Positions 27,816 to 36,351 of a DNA stretch of 53,069 bases are shown in pieces. Origin of the DNA: a bacterium (GTDB lineage: Bacteria; Cyanobacteriota; Vampirovibrionia; Gastranaerophilales; Gastranaerophilaceae). A model generated the notes under the pieces. That model was not told the origin of the DNA, made no database searches, and saw only the letters and a list, made by a program, of their open reading frames with translations. Within the stretch, counting starts at the first letter, position 1, and the number at the start of each line of letters is the position of its first letter. The position numbers were made by a program, and so were the translations under genes. The stretch is taken from NCBI GenBank assembly GCA_017542305.1, contig JAFXXK010000010.1, forward strand, positions 1 through 53,069. The letters are read 5' to 3'.

Positions 27816-29033
27816 TTATAATACACTATTTTTATTTTGGGCGTTTTTGTAGCGTCTTTTTGTAAAGTATGTAGTCATACCTGCAACGAAAAAGCCCATA
27901 ATACCTATTGAGAATACATAAGGCAGACCTGAAATCAGAACTTTTTGTTTTACAAGTGATTTGAATTCTTTTTCTGCAGAAGTATTTTTTGCTTTTGATA
28001 ATTTTTCGGCTAATTCTCCTAATTCCTCGAATTTAGGAACATTCAAATCTTTACCGATAAGGTCTTTGCATTTGCCTAATTTATTTAAGAGCTTTTTAAA
28101 TCCTTTTTCTACAAATTCGCTGCCTGTGATGACATACAGAGCCACAAGCGGAAATCTTGTAGCGGTTTCTTTTAAATTTTCTTTGCCCCTGTCTGCTGAT
28201 GCTCCAAAGTATCCGCAGCCGCCTATAAGTACGCATGTTGTTAATTGACCTTTGCTCAAAACAAGTTTGCCGTCCTGATTATTGAAATCCATGCACAGAT
28301 ATTTGTTTACAAAATTCTTTGCTTTAGGAGAGTTTTTGAACAATTTTGTACCGGGAGCAACGATAAATTCTGAAATCTGACGAAGAATTTTACTGTTTCT
28401 TCCTTTTGTTGCAAGTAAAGCCGCTAAACCAAGACATCCTGCATAAATACTTGCGGCAAAACCGATATGTTTCTTTGCACTCTTTTTAACTTTTTCCTGT
28501 TGTGCAATATTTTCTTTATTATTTTCTAATGAAGCAATATTTTTAAAATCACTCTTTTTAAATAATTTTAAAGTAAGAAGATTTTTTATGTAATTAAGAG
28601 AAAATTCCGTTAAAGGAATAGCCATTGCAGCTAATGCTATTGCAGCTTTTACCGGTAAAATTTGTTTATTATTTTCTTTAATTTTTATATCGGTTTTGGC
28701 TTTGTCCAGTAACTCAACCCCTGTTGTTGCAACCTCTTTTTTCAAACCTTCGGGTAATACTTTTGAAAAAACTTTTCTTGCAACTTTTTGACCTAAAATC
28801 GCAGGAGTAAAATATATTAAGCTTTCTTCAGCCCCTTCAAGAAATATATTTTCGCTTAAATCTGCAATACTTCTTGAAAACGTAGCTTTTGGCACCATAC
28901 AAACCGTAAAATCCTGTATAAATCTTGAAGTAGAAAGTCCCGCAGCCTGCTCCTGATGATTAATAAATTTTGCAGCAGGTTTGAGGTATTTAGGTAATGT
29001 ATTCATTAATATTTTTGTCGTATTTATTGTCAT
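27816..29033 (-). CDS. Multi-span hypothetical membrane protein
   Basis: 405 residues, basic (many Lys). Hydrophobic segments near residues 128-148 (KAAIALAAMAIPLTEFSL), 190-210 (GFAASIYAGCLGLAALLA), 262-280 (TTCVLIGGCGYFGA) and 372-395 (VFSIGIMGFFVAGMTTYF) suggest three or four spans. No enzyme motif seen. The leader is about 340 bp without genes and holds two inverted-repeat pairs. Probably a lineage-specific envelope protein; function unknown. Confidence 0.65.
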   Translation of the reverse strand: MTINTTKILMNTLPKYLKPAAKFINHQEQAAGLSTSRFIQDFTVCMVPKATFSRSIADLSENIFLEGAEESLIYFTPAILGQKVARKVFSKVLPEGLKKEVATTGVELLDKAKTDIKIKENNKQILPVKAAIALAAMAIPLTEFSLNYIKNLLTLKLFKKSDFKNIASLENNKENIAQQEKVKKSAKKHIGFAASIYAGCLGLAALLATKGRNSKILRQISEFIVAPGTKLFKNSPKAKNFVNKYLCMDFNNQDGKLVLSKGQLTTCVLIGGCGYFGASADRGKENLKETATRFPLVALYVITGSEFVEKGFKKLLNKLGKCKDLIGKDLNVPKFEELGELAEKLSKAKNTSAEKEFKSLVKQKVLISGLPYVFSIGIMGFFVAGMTTYFTKRRYKNAQNKNSVL

Positions 29034-29377
29034 TTTATAATTCCTTATCTTGCATATATTCCGTACTTTGAAAATCTGCTATCGGAAATGTATACAATTT
29101 AAGGAATATAAAAACTTAAAGGCAGACAAAACCGATAGGTTTTAACTACCCTATAATCTTTAAAACTTTGCAACTTAATACAGGGTAGTTATACTAACCC
29201 TTGCCACCAATTATTAAGTTTTAAAGACAAATTTGTATTCATAATTATTATTCCTGTAGTAATTCTATTCCTAAGAAAAACTTTTGTCAATAGTGTGTAT
29301 AAATTTTATTCTATAAAATAAGGTAATAAGTATAATATACCTATTACCTTATTTTATTTAACTTTTAAATACCAGTC
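29034..29377. other. Leader/intergenic region with inverted repeats
   Basis: 344 bases with no gene. It contains AACTACCCT (29144-29152) facing AGGGTAGTT (29182-29190), CTATCGG (29079-29085) facing CCGATAG (29132-29138), and the terminator hairpin at 29315-29355. The first two pairs are upstream of the gene starting at 29033 and may be operators or leader-RNA stems. Confidence 0.5.
29315..29355 (-). terminator. Long hairpin terminator
   Basis: AAAATAAGGTAATA (29315-29328) pairs perfectly with TATTACCTTATTTT (29342-29355) around a 13-nt loop. It is 22 bp past the stop of the gene at 29378 and has A/T tracts on both sides, so it can act in either direction. Confidence 0.7.
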
Positions 29378-30658
29378 TTACGGTTCAATCCAGAAACTGT
29401 TGCCCAATACATCCTTAGCATCATTTCCTGTATATGACACTGAATATTTGCCGAATCCCGGTTGTATATGAATTATTTTTTCTGGTTCAAATACCCCATG
29501 TGTGCCCCACTCTAAAAATCTCGGATTTTTTCTGCTCATTTCAAATGCTATGTGGTCGCTTTCGAAATTAACGTGGGCACTACTTAAAGAACCTTCATAG
29601 AAATCACCTGTTTTCTTAAATATATCTACAACAGGAGTTGATTCTTTTGCTCTGTAAAATTCTGCAACATGAGATAGTTCGTTATCTTTACCGAATACTC
29701 GTATTTCGTCAAGAACATCACCATGTTTTGATAAGTATTCGTATTTTACTCCGCTTGGTGTTGTGAAGGTAATACGATGAGTTCCGTCTTCAAGTGCATC
29801 AGCAACACCTTTAAGACTTGAAAATCCTTCAACTTCGGCTTTTTCGTATAACCTTGTTGCTCTGGCAGCTTCTTCACCCCATGCACCTTGTAAATCTTTT
29901 ATTAATTCTTTTGCCTGCGGAGCTAATCTTGCCTGCATTTCTTCATCATAAGCTTTTTGTGCAGCTTCGCGTGCTGCCTTTGCTTCCGCTTTTCTTGCAG
30001 CTTCTTCTGCTTCTTTAGCTGCAGCATTATCTGTTTCTTTTGCTGCAACGGTTTCTGTTGCGGGCGGAACTTCTTCTGTTGTTTTGGCTACCGTTTCTTC
30101 TGTATCTTTTGCTACAACTGTTTCTGTTGCGGGAGCAGCTTCTTCTGTTGTTTTGGCAACTGTTTCTTCTGTATCTTTTGCTGCATTTTCTGCCCCTTTT
30201 TCGGTTTCTTTCACAACTGCGTTTGTATCTTCTGCAACTTGTGCGCCTGCTTTTTCTTCGGTTTTAACTACTTCTGCAGCAGTACTTTCGGTAGCAGAAG
30301 CTGCTTCTTCTCCTGCTTTTATCTCTGCTGCAGCATGTTCGGATGCGGCAGCTGCACCGTCACCGGCTTTTGTACCTGCTGTTGCGGCATCGCCTGCGAC
30401 GTGTTCAGCGGTATTAGCAGATTTTCCGCCTAACAATTTCTGAAGTCCCTTACCGAGATGACCTTTTCTACCTGCAACACCAAGTCCTATAAGAACTGCT
30501 GCGGCACCCAAACCTATAGACCAATTTCTGACAGTATGGTCAGGTTTTTCGGTTTCGGTTTCCGGGGTTGTTGTAGTTGCTGTTTCCTCTTTCTTTACTT
30601 CATCATTTGCTCTAAATGCGGGTTGAACCGCTGACATATTAATTTTTTGAATACTCAT
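29378..30658 (-). CDS. Anchored protein with Ala/Glu/Thr repeat stalk
   Basis: 426 residues. The N-terminus MSIQKINMSAVQPAFRAND has the P-x-F-x-small motif. A membrane span follows at about 46-64 (NWSIGLGAAAVLIGLGVAG), then some 150 residues of low-complexity Ala/Glu/Thr/Lys, including a 24-residue unit repeated back to back (DTEETVAKTTEE + PATETV; 72-bp DNA repeats). A helical EEAARKAEAKAAREAAQK segment and a compact C-terminal domain of about 150 residues end the protein. The layout is of a stalk presenting a domain away from the membrane. Function unknown. Confidence 0.65.
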   Translation of the reverse strand: MSIQKINMSAVQPAFRANDEVKKEETATTTTPETETEKPDHTVRNWSIGLGAAAVLIGLGVAGRKGHLGKGLQKLLGGKSANTAEHVAGDAATAGTKAGDGAAAASEHAAAEIKAGEEAASATESTAAEVVKTEEKAGAQVAEDTNAVVKETEKGAENAAKDTEETVAKTTEEAAPATETVVAKDTEETVAKTTEEVPPATETVAAKETDNAAAKEAEEAARKAEAKAAREAAQKAYDEEMQARLAPQAKELIKDLQGAWGEEAARATRLYEKAEVEGFSSLKGVADALEDGTHRITFTTPSGVKYEYLSKHGDVLDEIRVFGKDNELSHVAEFYRAKESTPVVDIFKKTGDFYEGSLSSAHVNFESDHIAFEMSRKNPRFLEWGTHGVFEPEKIIHIQPGFGKYSVSYTGNDAKDVLGNSFWIEP

Positions 30659-30777
30659 TACTATACCTTTCTAAATCTACACATATTATATTAAAAATAA
30701 AAAATTAAATAAAATTGCCAATGTAAAAACCTCGATTAATATTTTTTTACATTAATTATGCCCACTTGGGTATCAGT

Positions 30778-30825
30778 CGATAGACCTACTTCAAACGTAG
30801 GATATTATTGAATTTTAGCCTATCG
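30778..30825. promoter_or_regulatory. Nested inverted repeats before the response regulator
   Basis: CGATAG (30778-30783) faces CTATCG (30820-30825), and inside it CCTAC-TTCAAAC-GTAGG forms a second dyad. Both lie upstream of the likely promoter (TTGTTT 30851-30856, 17-nt spacer, TATAAG 30874-30879) of the regulator gene, where an activator or autoregulator would bind. Confidence 0.4.
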
Positions 30826-30894
30826 GGTAATAGACCGTATCATGTCCTTTTTGTTTAATATACTTGTTGAATATATAAGAGAGAGGATAAATTT

Positions 30895-31584
30895 ATGAAA
30901 ACTGCAATTCCCGAAACAGAAAGAAAAATTATTAAGGTGGCAATAGTCGAAGATTTTAAACTTACAAGAGTCGGTTTAAGATGTGCCTTAAACGCTAATG
31001 AAGATATTAATGTAGTTGTAGAAGCCGAAGATGCTCAAAGTTGTATAAGAGTATTGGACAGAGAAAAACCCGATGTTGTATTAATGGATTTGGGGTTGCC
31101 GGTAATGAACGGTATAGAAGCAACAATAAAAGTAAAAGAACTTCTTCCGTCAACAAAAGTTATTGCACTGACTTCTCATGACAGAGAAGAAGAAGTTATT
31201 GCCGCTTTGAGTTCCGGGGCAAGTGCATATTGTCTTAAAGATATTGACCCTGAAAAATTAGCAAATGTAATAAGAGATGTAAATGAGGGTGCGTGTTGGA
31301 TAGACCCGATGGTTTCGCAGCTTGCACTAAAATCTTTCCCTAAAATTGATAATGTAGGCTTTTTGCCCTGCAAAAACCAAATGGAAAACAGAGTTCCGCT
31401 TACAGAAAGAGAATATGAGGTTTTAAAGCATCTTGTCAGCGGAAAAAGTAACACCGAAATAGCAAAAGAACTTATAGTGAGTGTTCATACCGCAAAAGCT
31501 CATGTTTGCTCAATATTACAGAAAATGTGTGTAAATGACAGGGTGCAGGCTGCGGTTAAAGCTGTTAAAGAGGGATTAGTGTAG
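30895..31584 (+). CDS. NarL/FixJ-type response regulator
   Basis: 229 residues. Receiver domain at about 13-130 with the acidic pair ED at 19-20, phospho-acceptor D65 (VVLMDLGLP), Thr in IALTSHD and Lys in YCLKD. A LuxR-type helix-turn-helix at about 165-225: LTEREYEVLKHLVSGKSNTE then VSVHTAKAHVCSILQKM. It is a DNA-binding regulator switched by phosphorylation; no histidine kinase is adjacent. GAGAGGA ribosome binding site. Dyads upstream suggest autoregulation. It ends at a good intrinsic terminator. Confidence 0.94.
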   Translation: MKTAIPETERKIIKVAIVEDFKLTRVGLRCALNANEDINVVVEAEDAQSCIRVLDREKPDVVLMDLGLPVMNGIEATIKVKELLPSTKVIALTSHDREEEVIAALSSGASAYCLKDIDPEKLANVIRDVNEGACWIDPMVSQLALKSFPKIDNVGFLPCKNQMENRVPLTEREYEVLKHLVSGKSNTEIAKELIVSVHTAKAHVCSILQKMCVNDRVQAAVKAVKEGLV

Positions 31585-31596
31585 GTTATATGTTAT

Positions 31597-31622
31597 GGCT
31601 ATACTTTTAAAGTATAGCCTTT
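31597..31622 (+). terminator. Terminator of the response regulator gene
   Basis: GGCTATACT (31597-31605) and AGTATAGCC (31611-31619), perfect 9-bp stem with a 5-nt loop and a short T tract. It stands between two convergent genes. Confidence 0.75.
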
Positions 31623-31623
31623 A

Positions 31624-32169
31624 TTATAAGAAAAATTTCATCAGGCTGTATATCATAATAAACACTATACATAAAATCAGGGGAATATATTTTAAACCCT
31701 CAAATTTGCGTTTTTCTGCAGAGATGTTATAAAGTCTGCCGATTGCGGAAACGGATAAATCTTCTTTCAGCTCATCTGCAGTTTTACTGAAAGATTCTTT
31801 TAATAATTCTCTGAATGATAACATATTCTCCAAATCCTGGCGGGCATTAGAATTTGCTATGGAAATTTTTCTTATTCGGAGATTTTCTTCATCATTTAAT
31901 TCATTATCAACATAGGCTGAAAGATTTTCTCTAAAAAGTTTGTATTGTTTTTCTTTGTAGGATACATCTTCTGTTTCATCCGGTTCTATAATTTTGTTTT
32001 TGATTTCTTGGAAGTTATTCAGCATTTTCCGGAGATTAAAATATTTTTCTCTGCAGGCAGGACATAAATTCAGATGATATTCCACATTTTGCATCAATTT
32101 TGGGTTTAGCTTATTTTCTATAAAAAAAGTTAAAAGAGCGGTAACCTGATTACAGTTTAAGTTTTGCAT
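31624..32169 (-). CDS. Zinc-finger anti-sigma factor
   Basis: 181 residues. The N-terminal HLNLCPACREK gives the H-x3-C-x2-C of zf-HC2 (ZAS) anti-sigma domains, with an upstream Cys at residue 6. A second similar helical segment (LSAYVDNELNDEENLRIRK) follows, and the C-terminus has a membrane span (IPLILCIVFIMIYSLMKFF). It would hold the co-transcribed ECF sigma factor at the membrane until a signal releases it. GAGGAG ribosome binding site, 13 bp after the sigma gene. No periplasmic sensor domain follows the span, so the signal is probably read inside. Confidence 0.85.
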   Translation of the reverse strand: MQNLNCNQVTALLTFFIENKLNPKLMQNVEYHLNLCPACREKYFNLRKMLNNFQEIKNKIIEPDETEDVSYKEKQYKLFRENLSAYVDNELNDEENLRIRKISIANSNARQDLENMLSFRELLKESFSKTADELKEDLSVSAIGRLYNISAEKRKFEGLKYIPLILCIVFIMIYSLMKFFL

Positions 32170-32182
32170 AATTATTCTCCTC

Positions 32183-32782
32183 TCAAATATAATTTTTTAA
32201 ATTTTCCTGAAGACGTCCTCTCGCTCGGGCAATTCTTGATTTTACCGTACCTATAGTTACGTTTGTTATGTTTGCAATTTCTTCATAGCTAAGCCCCTGC
32301 AATTCTCTGAGAACGATTGCAATTCTGAAATGCTGCGGCAGATTATTAATTTCTGTTCTTATAACATCTTCTAATTCAACTGACAAGCATTTTTCATAAG
32401 GTTTGCAATGGTTATCCGCAAGAGTATTTTTAATATTAGAGGGATGTTCATCGTCTTTATCTTCATCAATAGAAATTACATCAGGTTTTCTTGAAAGTTT
32501 GCGTAATTCATCATAGAATAGATGCGTAACAATTTGATTTAGCCAGCTTTTAAAGTGTTTCGGATTTTTTAAATTTTTTAAATTTTTGGCAACCCGTAAA
32601 AGAGCTTCTTGCGTGAGATCAGATATGTTTTGGCGGCTTTTTGAAAGATATGTGAATGTTGCAAAAATATTTTTTTGTTCACATCTTAACAGTTCCTCCA
32701 AAGCTTTTATATCATCCTGTTGTGCCAATATAATGAGTTCTTCAATTTTCATCTTCTTGTATTGAAGTTTAGGGGCAGTCAT
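32183..32782 (-). CDS. ECF-type RNA polymerase sigma factor
   Basis: 199 residues. Region 2: QNISDLTQEALLRVAKNLKNL...FKSWLNQIVTHLFYDELRK. Region 4: LPQHFRIAIVLRELQGLSYEEIANITNVTIGTVKSRIARARGRL. No region 1 or 3, as in ECF sigmas. Start ATG 32780-32782 preceded by AAGGAGA; that site lies in a 16-bp hairpin, so translation is probably controlled. The anti-sigma gene follows at 13 bp. Targets unknown. Confidence 0.93.
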   Translation of the reverse strand: MTAPKLQYKKMKIEELIILAQQDDIKALEELLRCEQKNIFATFTYLSKSRQNISDLTQEALLRVAKNLKNLKNPKHFKSWLNQIVTHLFYDELRKLSRKPDVISIDEDKDDEHPSNIKNTLADNHCKPYEKCLSVELEDVIRTEINNLPQHFRIAIVLRELQGLSYEEIANITNVTIGTVKSRIARARGRLQENLKNYI

Positions 32783-32819
32783 AAAAAATCTCCTTATCTA
32801 TATGATAAGAAGATTTTTT
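32783..32819 (-). promoter_or_regulatory. Hairpin burying the sigma-factor ribosome binding site
   Basis: In the mRNA, AAAAAATCTTCTTATC pairs with GATAAGGAGATTTTTT over 16 bp (one G-U) with a 5-nt loop ATATA, ending right before the ATG. The Shine-Dalgarno AAGGAG is fully inside the stem. The same element also has the form of an 11-bp stem plus U6, so it could be an attenuator, a translational switch or a thermometer-like element. Confidence 0.65.
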
Positions 32820-32884
32820 AAATATTAACCCGTCATTACTGCATATTCATAGGGTATTTTTATCCCGTAAAAAATTTGAAATTT

Positions 32885-34126
32885 TTATTCTGCGGAAATA
32901 TAGCCTCTTAATGCAGTATATGCAGCGACATAAGGAGATGCCAGATAGATTTGACCTTCAGTATTCCCCATTCTGCCCTGAAAATTTCTGTTTTGGGTAG
33001 CAAGACAAACTTCTCCGTCAGCAAGAGTTCCTGCATGAACTCCTACGCACGGACCGCAGCCCGGAGGTAAAACTGTTGCATTTGATTCAACAAAAGTGTT
33101 TATTAACCCTTCTTCCAAAGCTTTCAGATATACATCTTTTGAAGCGGGGCATATCAACATTCTTAAATCCGGATTAATTGTTTTGCCTTTTAAAATTCCG
33201 GCAACAATTCTCAAATCTTCAATTCTTCCGTTTGTGCAAGTTCCGACATATACCTGATCAACCTTCACGTCTTTCAGTTCTTCTGCAGTTTTTGTATTAT
33301 CTACTGTATGCGGGCATGATACGGTATGCGGAACGTCTTCTGCATAAATTTTAATAACACGTTCATAAACGGCATCTTCATCAGGTTGTATAAGTCTGAA
33401 TTTATCTTCTCTGCCTCTTTCTTTCAGGAAGGTTTTTGTTTTCTCATCTGTTGCGAAAAGCCCTGCCTTAGCTCCGGCTTCTACAGCCATATTTGCTAAA
33501 GTAAATCTTTCGGACATTGTCATATTCTCTATGGTATCACCGCAAAATTCAAGAGCCTTATAAGTTGCTCCGTCTGCACCTATTAATCCAATTAAATATA
33601 ACATTAAATCTTTTGAACATATTCCCGGGTGGAAAGTTCCCGTTACTTCAATTTTAAAGGTCGCAGGTACTTTCAGCCATGTTTTGCCTAATGCCATCGC
33701 AACAGCAATATCTGTTGAACCCATACCTGTTGCAAATGCACCCAATGCACCTGAGGTGCAAGTATGCGAATCTGCGCCTACAAGTATTTCTCCGGGGTTA
33801 ACGAAGGTTTCAACTAATCTCTGATGACAAACCCCTGCACCGACGTCGGACAATACCGCACCATATTCTTTTGAAAACTCTCTTAATACCTTATGAGTAT
33901 TTGATAATTCTTTTCTGGGACTCGGAGAAGCGTGGTCTATAAATAATATACTGCGTTCCGGATTATGAAGCTTTTCAACGCCGAGTTTTTTAAATTCCTG
34001 AACGGTTAAAGGTCCTGTTCCGTCCTGAACTGCTGCTACATCGACATTGGCTATAACAAGCTCTCCTGCTTTTACTTCATGTCCGGCATGCTCTGATATA
34101 ATCTTTTCTGCTAAAGTTTGTCCCAT
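32885..34126 (-). CDS. leuC: 3-isopropylmalate dehydratase large subunit (LeuC type 2)
   Basis: 413 residues, the length of the shorter archaeal-type LeuC/HacA group. The [4Fe-4S] ligands are in VGTCTNGR and PPGCGPCVG; substrate motifs DHASPSPRKEL and GADSHTCTSGALGAFATGMGSTD. It isomerises 2- to 3-isopropylmalate in leucine synthesis together with LeuD, which is not in the window. Homoaconitase or a related dehydratase in the same subfamily remains possible. Preceded by GGAGCAAATAA before ATG. Downstream lies the sigma/anti-sigma unit with a gap of about 100 bp. Confidence 0.85.
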   Translation of the reverse strand: MGQTLAEKIISEHAGHEVKAGELVIANVDVAAVQDGTGPLTVQEFKKLGVEKLHNPERSILFIDHASPSPRKELSNTHKVLREFSKEYGAVLSDVGAGVCHQRLVETFVNPGEILVGADSHTCTSGALGAFATGMGSTDIAVAMALGKTWLKVPATFKIEVTGTFHPGICSKDLMLYLIGLIGADGATYKALEFCGDTIENMTMSERFTLANMAVEAGAKAGLFATDEKTKTFLKERGREDKFRLIQPDEDAVYERVIKIYAEDVPHTVSCPHTVDNTKTAEELKDVKVDQVYVGTCTNGRIEDLRIVAGILKGKTINPDLRMLICPASKDVYLKALEEGLINTFVESNATVLPPGCGPCVGVHAGTLADGEVCLATQNRNFQGRMGNTEGQIYLASPYVAAYTALRGYISAE

Positions 34127-34264
34127 TTATTTGCTCCTTTGTTATGTTGGCTTTGCCAATACTCAATTATTTTATCACAAAATGTTACGATTTATAATTC
34201 TGAATAGCAAATTTATTTTTTATAAGCTTTACAACTAAAAGGGGTAAATAAAGGAGTACACAAT

Positions 34265-34777
34265 ATGGATAACAAAGTCAGTCCCAGAATCGATTACCCG
34301 AGTTTTACGGGTTCTGTCAATTATACTAAAGGATTAATGAAAAATGCTTGTGAATATCTCACAAACGCTGAACTTACCGGAGAAAGCAGAAAAGAGATTA
34401 TTCAGTTTATAAATACTATAAGAGCAATTTATAAAGATCAAACCTCAAATGTCTTGACTTTGGAAAGAAAGGCTATCCCTCGCAATAAGGGGATTTTTTC
34501 ACAGCTTGCTGATGGAGATATGTTCGTTTTGACATACGGAAATCAGTACAAATCATCAACCAGAGTCGGTGAAGATGTCCAACGAGGTGCTTTCTGGGAA
34601 GTTTTAAAATTCGGTAGAAATCATTTCGGAGAAGATATGCTGAACGAACCCATTAAAGATATAAAAGAGTTTGAGCTTTATAGAATGAAGCTTGCCTCAT
34701 TGAGAGTTCAGCAAGCAAATATTCAAAAAAATATTGATCTTCTGACCAAAAATGTTTTAAGTTTTCTGATTAAATAG
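34265..34777 (+). CDS. Small hypothetical protein with N-terminal PSFTG motif
   Basis: 170 residues, soluble, mostly helical, no Cys in a metal pattern and no membrane span. The N-terminus MDNKVSPRIDYPSFTGSVNY has the P-x-F-x-small motif at 12-16 shared with three other unknown proteins here. The C-terminus (LRVQQANIQKNIDLLTKNVL) is coiled-coil-like. AAAGGAG ribosome binding site. Ends before a bidirectional terminator facing metK. Function unknown. Confidence 0.7.
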   Translation: MDNKVSPRIDYPSFTGSVNYTKGLMKNACEYLTNAELTGESRKEIIQFINTIRAIYKDQTSNVLTLERKAIPRNKGIFSQLADGDMFVLTYGNQYKSSTRVGEDVQRGAFWEVLKFGRNHFGEDMLNEPIKDIKEFELYRMKLASLRVQQANIQKNIDLLTKNVLSFLIK

Positions 34778-34793
34778 TTTTGATAAAACAACT

Positions 34794-34829
34794 AAAAAGC
34801 GCTTACTTGTCATTAAGTAAGCGCTTTTT
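34794..34829. terminator. Bidirectional terminator between convergent genes
   Basis: AAAAAGCGCTTACTT and AAGTAAGCGCTTTTT, a perfect 15-bp stem with a 6-nt loop and A/T tracts on both sides. It serves the gene ending at 34777 and metK ending at 34852. Confidence 0.9.
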
Positions 34830-34851
34830 ATGTTATTCGGTTAAAATTTTG

Positions 34852-36126
34852 TTATATGGCAGAGCATATAGAAGCTGCCTGAGATTTCAGGTCATCAACT
34901 TTGTCTGTTTGTTCCCACGGAACGGCAATGTCTGTTCTGCCCATGTGTCCGTATGCTGCAAGCAATTGATAGAATTTGCCGCCATTCTTTGCCGGTAAAC
35001 CTCTTAAATCAAAGTGCTTAATAATTGCAGCCGGTCTGAGGTCAAAGTTCTTAGAAACGAGTGCTGATATTGCATCATCAGAAATTTTGCCTGTACCGAA
35101 AGTATCAACCATAATAGAAACCGGTTCAGCAACACCGATAGCATAAGCTAATTCGATTTCACATTTGTCGGCTAATCCTGCTGCAACGATATTTTTAGCA
35201 ACATATCTTGATGCATAAGCTGCGGATCTGTCAACTTTCGTCGGATCTTTACCTGAGAATGCTCCGCCGCCGTGACGAGAATATCCGCCGTAAGTATCAA
35301 CAATAATCTTACGTCCCGTCAAACCGGCATCTCCCTGAGGGCCGCCAACTACAAATCTTCCTGACGGATTTACAAGGATTTTTGTATCTGAGGATAATCC
35401 GATAGGTGATTCATTTTCAAATACATAATCAATAACGTGTTTTTTTACATCATTTTTAATTATTTCCTGAACTTTTGAATTATCGCTAACTCCGTTGATT
35501 TCTGGGTCATGTTGAGTTGAAATCAAAACAGTATTTATGCTTGAAGGTTTTCCGTCAACATATTCAACGGTAACCTGAGATTTTCCGTCAGGTCTTAAAT
35601 AAGGTAAAAGTCCCTGCTTTCTGACCTGAGCTAATCTGTATGAAAGTTTATGTGCCAAACTTATAGGTAACGGCATTAATTCAGGGGTTTCGTTACAAGC
35701 ATAACCGAACATAATACCCTGGTCGCCGGCACCGATATTTTCGGTTTCCGAAGTCGCAGTATCTGCATTATCACTTCTGGTTTCATATGCTTTGTTAACC
35801 CCGCCCGCAATATCACATGACTGTTCGTCAATACTTGTCAAAACTGCACAAGTATCAGAATCAAATCCGCCGCCATGCGAGCCTGTGTATCCAATATTTT
35901 TTATAGTATTTCTGACAACGGCAGGAATATCTACATAACAATCAGAAGTAATTTCGCCGCAAACAAGAGCCATACCTGTCGTAACGGTAGTTTCTGCAGC
36001 TACTCTTGACTGGGGATATTTGGTCAAAAATTCATCCAAAATAGCATCAGAAATCTGATCGCATACTTTGTCGGGGTGTCCTTCGGTAACGGATTCCGAA
36101 GTAAATAAAAAGTTTCTTGGTGTCAT
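34852..36126 (-). CDS. metK: S-adenosylmethionine synthetase
   Basis: 424 residues, a little longer than the usual 380-400. Motifs: [32 protein letters not shown], and the P-loop-like [18 protein letters not shown]. It makes S-adenosylmethionine from methionine and ATP. The leader has a possible pseudoknot over the ribosome binding site, the type of control expected for a SAM-related riboswitch. Monocistronic, ending at a strong bidirectional terminator. Confidence 0.97.
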   Translation of the reverse strand: MTPRNFLFTSESVTEGHPDKVCDQISDAILDEFLTKYPQSRVAAETTVTTGMALVCGEITSDCYVDIPAVVRNTIKNIGYTGSHGGGFDSDTCAVLTSIDEQSCDIAGGVNKAYETRSDNADTATSETENIGAGDQGIMFGYACNETPELMPLPISLAHKLSYRLAQVRKQGLLPYLRPDGKSQVTVEYVDGKPSSINTVLISTQHDPEINGVSDNSKVQEIIKNDVKKHVIDYVFENESPIGLSSDTKILVNPSGRFVVGGPQGDAGLTGRKIIVDTYGGYSRHGGGAFSGKDPTKVDRSAAYASRYVAKNIVAAGLADKCEIELAYAIGVAEPVSIMVDTFGTGKISDDAISALVSKNFDLRPAAIIKHFDLRGLPAKNGGKFYQLLAAYGHMGRTDIAVPWEQTDKVDDLKSQAASICSAI

Positions 36127-36133
36127 TTTAATT

Positions 36134-36181
36134 CTCCTTAATTTATATTTTTGCCGGTAAGGTTTTTAATTCCGACCCGGC
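36134..36181 (-). promoter_or_regulatory. Candidate metK riboswitch: pseudoknot over the Shine-Dalgarno
   Basis: In mRNA order: GCCGG (36181-36177), a 14-nt loop segment, CCTTA (36162-36158) directly before CCGGC (36157-36153), a 12-nt A/U-rich linker, then TAAGG (36140-36136), which is part of the ribosome binding site TAAGGAG. GCCGG/CCGGC makes a stem and CCTTA/TAAGG a pseudoknot. This H-type topology with an A-rich linker resembles SAM-II/SAM-V and preQ1 riboswitches, but I do not recognise a known consensus. Confidence 0.45.
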
Positions 36182-36351
36182 ATCTAACTCTTGATATAGT
36201 CTACATCAGAAATTTTAAAAAATCAAATTTGAATTGAGCAGGAAATACGGCAGCCGTGGAATTATTAAATTATTCTTAATATTTTAAGTTTTAAGCTTGT
36301 TTTTGTAGTAAAATAAATGAAAAGTTGATATAGGGAAAGAGGATTATTGTT

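Noticed and set aside
29818-30443. Plus-strand Cys/Phe- or Ala-rich frames
   Set aside because: They are shadows of the Ala/Glu/Thr repeat gene on the minus strand.
36182-36215. ATCAAGAG upstream of metK as a SAM-I riboswitch start
   Set aside because: The rest of the SAM-I core (GGTGGAGGGA and the GGCAACC segment) is absent.
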